Positions 58,708 to 64,000 of a DNA stretch of 64,000 bases are shown here, in pieces. The notes under the pieces were generated by a model. It searched no databases and was not told the DNA's origin. It was given only the letters and a program-made list of their open reading frames with translations. The position numbers and the translations under genes were made by a program. Within the stretch, counting starts at the first letter, position 1. Each line of letters begins with the position of its first letter. The stretch lies in the NCBI RefSeq assembly GCF_002878395.1, contig NC_061115.1:92916695-92980694 (forward strand), read 5' to 3'. Source of the DNA: Capsicum annuum. Taxonomy: Eukaryota > Streptophyta > Magnoliopsida > Solanales > Solanaceae.

Positions 58708-60156
58708 GTGAGTGGGTTGACACCAAACCATGCTAACTATATTTGTCCTTCTATTTCTAAGGACATTTGTGTAGGTACAAACATGGAAAGCATAGAAGCA
58801 CAAGGACAAGGAGAAGTTACTGCCGAAGAATGTGGCAAACCTTCACACCATGTCAAAGAAGAATCTAATCAAGAATTTCAAGGTAAAATAGCTAACTCTT
58901 ACACTTTTGTGCATATGAATGATAATTGTGTGGCTAGTATCCCACTAAGTGTGAGTAGTAGCTTACCTATTTGTGAGTCTATTGATTCTTTGCCTGTTGT
59001 TGATGATGTACTTGTTGTGAGTGTGGATACACTCGTTGATCCTACTGATGACCGAATTGACTCTTCTTGTAAGATCAATTTAAGTCCACCTAGTGTTGAA
59101 GCCATTGTGTTGAATGATAATACATAATCTATTAATTCTTTGCCTCTTGATGATGATTCACATGTTGTGAATATGGATACACTAGTTGATCCTATTGATG
59201 ACCGAATTGACTCTTCTTGTAAGATCAATTTATGTCCATCTAGTGTTGAAGCCAATGTGTTAAATAATAGTACATCATCTTGTGGGAATTGTGTTGATCA
59301 ATTTATGTGTGAAATTTTTCCACCACTTTATGATTTGTGTGATGTATTTAATGGATCTCAAGTGAGTGACGATGTTGAAAATATTAATCAAATAAATAGG
59401 AGTGACCCCTTTTGCATGACCTCTAGTGAATGTTCTACTCTCGGTTTTTCTAATAGGGATAATCATGTGCTTGAAACATCTTTGATACTTGATAATGATG
59501 TTGTAGAGAATGTATTTCTATGTTCTATATCCTTTTCATGGATAGATCGTTCTCTCTTTAAGGAAAATATCTTGTTTGAAGATGATGAGTTCACTCTTAA
59601 TGAACCTAGTGCTGAGAATGAAGTTGAAGGTATAGCTTGTCTTGAAAGCTATATCCTATATACTAACTCACTATGGTGTGACAACAATCCTCCTAAAGAT
59701 GGAAATCTCTTCTAGAAAGATGAGAGTACTCTTAAGGGTAAGGAATGACTAGTCTTTTAAAGGAGTAGTCAATTAGGTGAAGATAGCTTTATATTGCTTG
59801 AATGTTTAAGAAACCTAATAGGTGATTGTTCTTTGAAAATCGATTGTGGTTTTGATCCTTTGTATGATACGCCTGAGGATGAACTGCTTGCTTCTTATGA
59901 AGACTTAAGTAATAATCCCTTTGATTTTGGTTATGGTGTATTTCTACTTGAGGGTTCTTCTATTAAAAGAGAAAGTATCCATTTCTTTGAAATTACTTCT
60001 TATTCTACTTTGTGTGACTTTATTGTTGAGAGTACTTATTGTGATGATTTCAAAACTAGTAGTGAGAACATACAAGAGGACAGCTTAGCTAAAGTTGACT
60101 TAAGTAATACCTTTCTCTACTCTCTATTTGTTTTTATAATGTGTATGTTATTGTAG
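58708..60156 (+). pseudogene. Unassigned second ORF of the 6-kb element, first part
   Basis: One reading frame of 483 codons, interrupted only by TAA at 59125, TAG at 59713 and two stops near 59747-59760. It begins MSGLTPNHANYICPSISKD. The product would be acidic and rich in Ser, Asp, Cys and Asn, with no membrane segment and no motif I recognise. A 150-base (50-codon) direct repeat lies in frame at 58978-59127 and 59128-59277 (SINSLP, VDTLVDPTDDRIDSSCKINL). Later blocks are ENILFEDDEFTLNEPSAENE and IDCGFDPLYDTPEDELLASY. It lies where RT would be in an autonomous gypsy element. Long frame conservation across a decayed element argues it was translated. Confidence 0.6.
58978..59277 (+). repeat. 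150-base in-frame tandem duplication
   Basis: Two units of 150 bases starting TCTATTGATTCTT and TCTATTAATTCTT, sharing GTTGATCCTA, GACCGAATTGACTCTTCTTG and AGTGTTGAAGCCA. The length is a multiple of three, so it duplicates 50 codons. The stop that ends the upstream frame is at the junction (ACATAA where the second unit has ACATCA). Confidence 0.9.
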
Positions 60157-61050
60157 AGAGGGTGATTTTTAGATTGAGTGAAGCCTATAGGGTAAAGGTG
60201 TGTTATATATGGCCACTCTTTCTATTTGACCCCAGTGCCAACTATGGATAAGATGATGTTGGCACATCTAACTTATTTCTTAGTCTACATGACAAGCAAT
60301 GTGACATTCTTGAAAACCCGAGGGAAAAGGTGTCATTGTCTCCTTAGGGTAATGCTACTAAATGTGTATCCTTGAGTGACACACTTGAGCTTAAGTTGCA
60401 TGATTCCCAACTTGTGGATGCTAAGTTGATACTTTACTTAAAATAAAGAGGTCATATGTGCTTAAGTGCCTTAAATCCATCCTTCTGTGGTTTATGTGCA
60501 ATATCTTTTAGGCCAAATGGCACTAATATAGATAATAGCGCCTTGAATGATTCCTTTGCACTTGATTCCTTCCCATACTACCTCTTTGCCTATGATGACA
60601 TCCATACTAGTTTTGGATTTTTATATGTAGAGGTAGGGAACTTGTTAGTTGGCCCACTTGTTTGAATGACAATGCTATGTCAATTTTGTGGAATTTAAGA
60701 CCAATAGTGGCACCACTTTTGATGAGTACACTTGAGGAGGTAATGAAACAATTATGCCTTATGGTTTCTAAGATAAAGGTAGTTTTACCTTTTGGATTAA
60801 GTGATACCAATAAGACCATTGTAGTTTTTTTATCTCTTGATACTTGTCATAGCCATCTTCTTTGGGACATTTTCACAAAGCTTTTCATTACTAAAACAAA
60901 GGATTCGTGGTTATATTTCAAGTGTGTACCCCCTTGGCATGATGATGTTATTTGGTGTACTAATCCTAACCCCCATGCCATGAGGATGTTGTGGTTTTTA
61001 TCCTTTCATTGATTTCTCATGGTGTGGATTCGAGTTCAAATCCTTTTTAA
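60157..61050 (+). pseudogene. Unassigned second ORF of the 6-kb element, last part
   Basis: Two overlapping frames continue the same kind of protein: CVSLSDTLELKLHDSQLVDA, SALNPSFCGLCAISFRPNGT and NIDNSALNDSFALDSFPYYL (to 60665). Then LWNLRPIVAPLLMST, LPFGLSDTNKTIVVFLSLDT and YFKCVPPWHDDVIWCTNPNP (60662-61012). The frame seems to run on to the polypurine tract. No recognised domain. Frameshifts lie near 60200 and 60660. The minus-strand frame 60607-60819 is a shadow. Confidence 0.5.
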
Positions 61051-61061
61051 GAAGGGGAGGA
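61051..61061 (+). other. Polypurine tract of the 6-kb element
   Basis: GAAGGGGAGGA directly precedes the LTR start TGATACGAGC. Confidence 0.8.
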
Positions 61062-61785
61062 TGATACGAGCTAAAGCGACATCGTAGCTTTTGATGACAT
61101 CATTCGAGGCCTATGCATGAAGATTCAAGATATGGTCATATTGAGGGTACAAGAACATGCATGGAGGACTCATTTTAGGCTTATAATGGAGCAAAACCAT
61201 GTTTGGAAGATTTCTTGGGACTTTTGTTGATGTCTACCAAAGGGTTCTAAGAGGTTTCACATTTTGAAGCTTGAAGAAGAAGGAGCGACCACATCTTTGG
61301 AGCATTGGAGGGGCGGCCTTAGAGTGTAAACAATCATTAATGGTGTTTTAGTCTTTTTGTGCCTTTTCTTTACCCTCCATAGGATCCCCTTTTCATTAAG
61401 GGTATTTTGGTTTTGTATGTAATAAACTATGAATAGACTCTTTAGGATTCTTTTTTCATTAGTTAATTATTGATATTTGAAAGACTTCTTCTTGTCTTTT
61501 TGAGAGTGTAGTTTAGGGCTTGGAAAAGAAAGTAGTGTAGGGCTTGGAAAAGCCATTATTGATCCTTGCTTAGAAACGGTGGTTGTAAGGCAGAGTTAAT
61601 TCCCTTAGCGATCGTCATAAGAGTTTGGTATGATCAATGAGGGTCTTAGGGATCTTACCGTTTGATACACGGTTTGGTTCCTATTTCTTGTAATCTCGTA
61701 TGTCAAGCTATCTATTTTACTTTATTGCATTTGTTTGTAATCTTGTTTCTCTTAGTCTTTATATCTTTAGGTCATTCTCTTATAA
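61062..61785 (+). repeat. 3' LTR of the 6-kb element
   Basis: It aligns with 55749-56473 along its full length. It keeps the intact TG start, which is worn to TT in the 5' copy. Confidence 0.85.
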
Positions 61786-63189
61786 AAACCTTCCTTGAAT
61801 GTCGGAACTAATCTGCAATACTTCAACCACAAAGACATGCTTCGTATGAACAGACTTAATATCAACTCAAACTAAGAAATATAGAATCTGCGTGTTAAAA
61901 CAAAGCTAACGATACCCATATTCGGGGCCAAAATGAACTCCCAAAATGAATTTTCAAAAAAGATGATAAAAATCATAACTTTACTTCAAAAACATGTTTA
62001 CCATATTTTTAGCATTCTACAGCTTATACCTAAGTAGAAATTGAGGTTAAAATCAAAGAAAAACCATTTTAAGCTTTACCGAGTAAAATCATTGAAATTT
62101 ATATTAAAATAAAAAATCAAAGTTGTTTGAAGGTGGGATTGATGAAAAACTAGTAATTATAGGATTAGGAATATTATTCAAGTAAATAGGAGTAAAATTT
62201 AGGGATAAGTCAAAAAATAAGGTTTTTGGGGTTTCAAACAAGAAAATATGAAGTAGAGTAGAAAAGGATGATATTTCACCTTAAATCCGTAATAGAATCA
62301 ATAAATAGATGTTAATCTAGCCTCCCAAGATTCACTTATAAGTTCTCACATTAAATTAAGGTTTAAATTAAGAGAGTAAAGGTGAAAGAATGGGCAAAAT
62401 AGGCCAAAAAAGGGGTTATGTAAACTATACCCGGGTTACCAGGCATACTGTGCATAATTCACACTCCCTAAGCCTATTTAGCTACGTGCACCAGGTTGCA
62501 CCATCCACCTAGTGCACTAATTTTGTTTAAGTCCCAACGAATTTCGATGAGGTGCCCGGGATTCGTTTGGAGTCTAATATACACTAACAAACAATGTAAC
62601 CACACCAAATTCGACGTTCCAGACTCAACGACGCTATTAGAATTTTGAAAAATATCATTTTTACAGAGTTGACCCTTGAAACCTGAAATTACAAATTTTC
62701 CAATTCAAGGGTCAAAATAAGATTTTAAAAGCCATAAAACCCAACTAAACATGTAACAACCCAAAAATCAACTTTTCTAACACATTGGCAAAGTTGAATT
62801 TGTTATTTGAGGTCGTTCCGACCAAATGTCGGTCCCACAACTATATTTCTAATTTTCTAACTTTCTGTCTAACAGGTTGAAATAAGCTTGGTTGCATCGG
62901 GACCTGAACCAAAGGTCTACCTATTAAAATCAATACTTTGGAGTTGCTGGAATAGTCCGTTTAGCAATCCATCACACATATCAAAAGACAACTACACAAG
63001 TCCATAATAAGGCTCTCAAAGCCACCAAAAACTACATTATCACACAAATGTTAAAAAAATGCATTGAGAACCATGCCAATCAACCCACACCCGAAAAATA
63101 CTACAATGCAACTATGGGGTGTGATAATATAGTTAGATCACATAAAATCACAAATTTTACATACTTCATAAAATTTTTAGGTCATTACA
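61786..63189 (-). repeat. 3' LTR of the gypsy element, part 2
   Basis: It continues the LTR interrupted at 55748. The plus-strand end GGTCATTACA (minus-strand start TGTAATGACC) is followed by TCGTCCAAAACTAAAAATC. On the minus strand this reads as the worn polypurine-tract phrase seen at gypsy 3' ends. No genes. Confidence 0.65.
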
Positions 63190-63204
63190 TCGTCCAAAAC
63201 TAAA
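63190..63204 (-). other. Worn polypurine tract
   Basis: The minus strand reads TTTAGTTTTGGACGA next to the LTR start. Purine content is reduced, but the position and the upstream AAGGACAAATTAG phrase are typical. Confidence 0.5.
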
Positions 63205-63234
63205 AATCTAATTTGTCCTTGAACTATGGAAAGG

Positions 63235-64000
63235 AATTAGCGAAAAGCTGGGGATCAGAACTACACATATAGAATCGACCTCCCAATAGTTATTATCTAC
63301 AGGATGATGTCGCCACTGAACCTTATCCATAGGGATAACTCTACAGTGCTATTATATAACATCCCCAGTAAAAATGGAGATCGTCTCCTCAATGAAACAC
63401 AACCGCTCATCTAACTTAACTGACTCCCAACGGATGATATAAGACTCAATGGGAACATAGCGGCAAAGCATAGAAACATAAAAAACTAGATGAATATTAG
63501 GTAGATCTGGGGGCAATGCTAACTCATAGGCCACATCACTAACAGTGTGAAGAATCTCGAATGGACTAATATACCTTGAGCTCAGCTTGCCTCTCTGCCC
63601 AAGCCTCATCACACCCTCTATGAGCGAAACTCGAAGGAACACACGGTCACCAACACCAAATATCAAGGCATAACATCTAAGATAAACATAACATTTCTTC
63701 CTTCTCTAAGCCGCGTTAAGTTATCATAAATAATCCAGACTCTATCTAAGGACTCATGATGCAAGTCCATACCTTGAGGTCTAACCTTAGAAACACCAAA
63801 CCAACCAACTAGAGAGCGACAACACCTACCATACAATGTCTCAAAAAAAGCCATATCGATACTAGAATGGTAGCTGTTATTATAACCAAACTCTGCTAAA
63901 GACAAATGCTTCTCTCACTGGCCACAAAATCCATCACATATGCATGGATCATATCGTCCAAAACTTGAATAGTTTGCTCTGATTAATCATCAATATGAAG
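63235..64000 (-). pseudogene. Gypsy integrase C-terminus and chromodomain region, partial
   Basis: Reading leftwards from the window end: SEQTIQVLDDMIHAYVMDFV (63905-63975). Then an open frame of 80 codons (63663-63905) has SLAEFGYNNSYHSSIDMAFF, ETLYGRCCRSLVGWFGVSKV and VWIIYDNLTRLREGRN. Next, 104 codons (63352-63666) read FGVGDRVFLRVSLIEGVMRL, GQRGKLSSRYISPFEILHTV, YELALPPDLPNIHLVFYVSM and KLDERLCFIEETISIFTGDV. After a frameshift comes KVQWRHHPV with a trailing YWEV (about 63250-63330), the chromodomain-like end. The core that would carry the first catalytic residues is outside the window. Stops occur at the joins. Confidence 0.85.

Larger units (their letters stand above)
55749..61785 (+). 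mobile_element. Non-autonomous gypsy-type element with unassigned second ORF
   Basis: 5' LTR 55749-56473, primer site 56476, leader, gag C-terminus (57799), protease-like domain (58330-58560), a long second coding region (58708-61050), polypurine tract (61051-61061) and 3' LTR (61062-61785). The LTRs are 725 and 724 bases. TAACC (55744-55748) and AAACC (61786-61790) look like a target duplication with one mismatch. No RT, RNase H or integrase is found. The right flank resumes LTR sequence. Confidence 0.8.
54195..64000 (-). mobile_element. Gypsy element, 3' LTR and pol end, with nested insertion
   Basis: The 3' LTR is split (54195-55748 and 61786-63189, about 3 kb together). Next to it lies the 3' end of pol (63235-64000), which runs off the window. 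The LTR start on the minus strand is TGTAATGACC at 63189. The 6-kb element 55749-61785 sits inside this LTR. Integrase sequence suggests a Tekay-like chromovirus of a different family from 7989-25441. Confidence 0.75.

Noticed and set aside
58899..59255. 118-codon minus-strand frame with internal repeat
   Set aside because: Antisense shadow of the 150-base in-frame duplication in the plus-strand ORF.

Overview
The window is repeat-dense, AT-rich nuclear DNA from a flowering plant, almost certainly a heterochromatic, retrotransposon-filled stretch. I recognise no intact host gene, tRNA, rRNA, operon or prokaryotic feature. The style of the Ty3/gypsy elements (Tekay/Del-like chromoviruses with a tRNA-iMet primer site, Athila/Tat-like elements with a tRNA-Asp-type primer site, and a gag-pro element carrying a 'putative plant transposon protein' domain) suggests a large-genome Solanaceae species such as pepper, potato, tomato or eggplant. 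That assignment is inference from remembered family appearance, not a search.

Layout. 1-3116: unassigned AT-rich DNA. 3117-4120: a miniature LTR element of copia type. 4121-5980: unassigned. 5983-7983: broken TNP2 transposase of a CACTA (En/Spm) DNA transposon. 7989-25441: minus-strand Tekay-like gypsy element with decayed gag, RT, RNase H, integrase and chromodomain region (10519-13800). Its right LTR is split by a plus-strand, non-coding LTR element (16184-25065) flanked by a perfect 5-bp target duplication. 25447-26290 and 33441-34050: probable halves of one older LTR, separated by a tail-to-tail LTR pair (26291-29232) and an Athila/Tat-like minus-strand element (27756-33440). 34056-35785: gag-pro remnant of a plus-strand gypsy element.

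36730-53008 is a compound of Athila/Tat-like material. It holds a truncated internal segment (36730-40470), an unassigned stretch, an internally deleted element (43184-47162), and a longer element (45740-53008) that shares its LTR with the deleted one. The 3.7-kb internal segment (protease followed by a plant-transposon-domain protein) occurs twice in direct orientation about 11.9 kb apart. 53094-64000: minus-strand gypsy LTR material and the 3' end of a pol gene that runs off the window. A 6-kb plus-strand element (55749-61785) is inserted into its LTR; it has decayed gag/protease and a long second coding region that I cannot assign.

Everything recognisable is mobile-element derived and interrupted by stops or frameshifts, so no element here looks autonomous. 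The main interest is structural: clear nesting, a shared-LTR array, a 2.9-kb inverted LTR pair, recurring clusters of GATCGC-type palindromes, and two element types whose second coding regions are poorly characterised.
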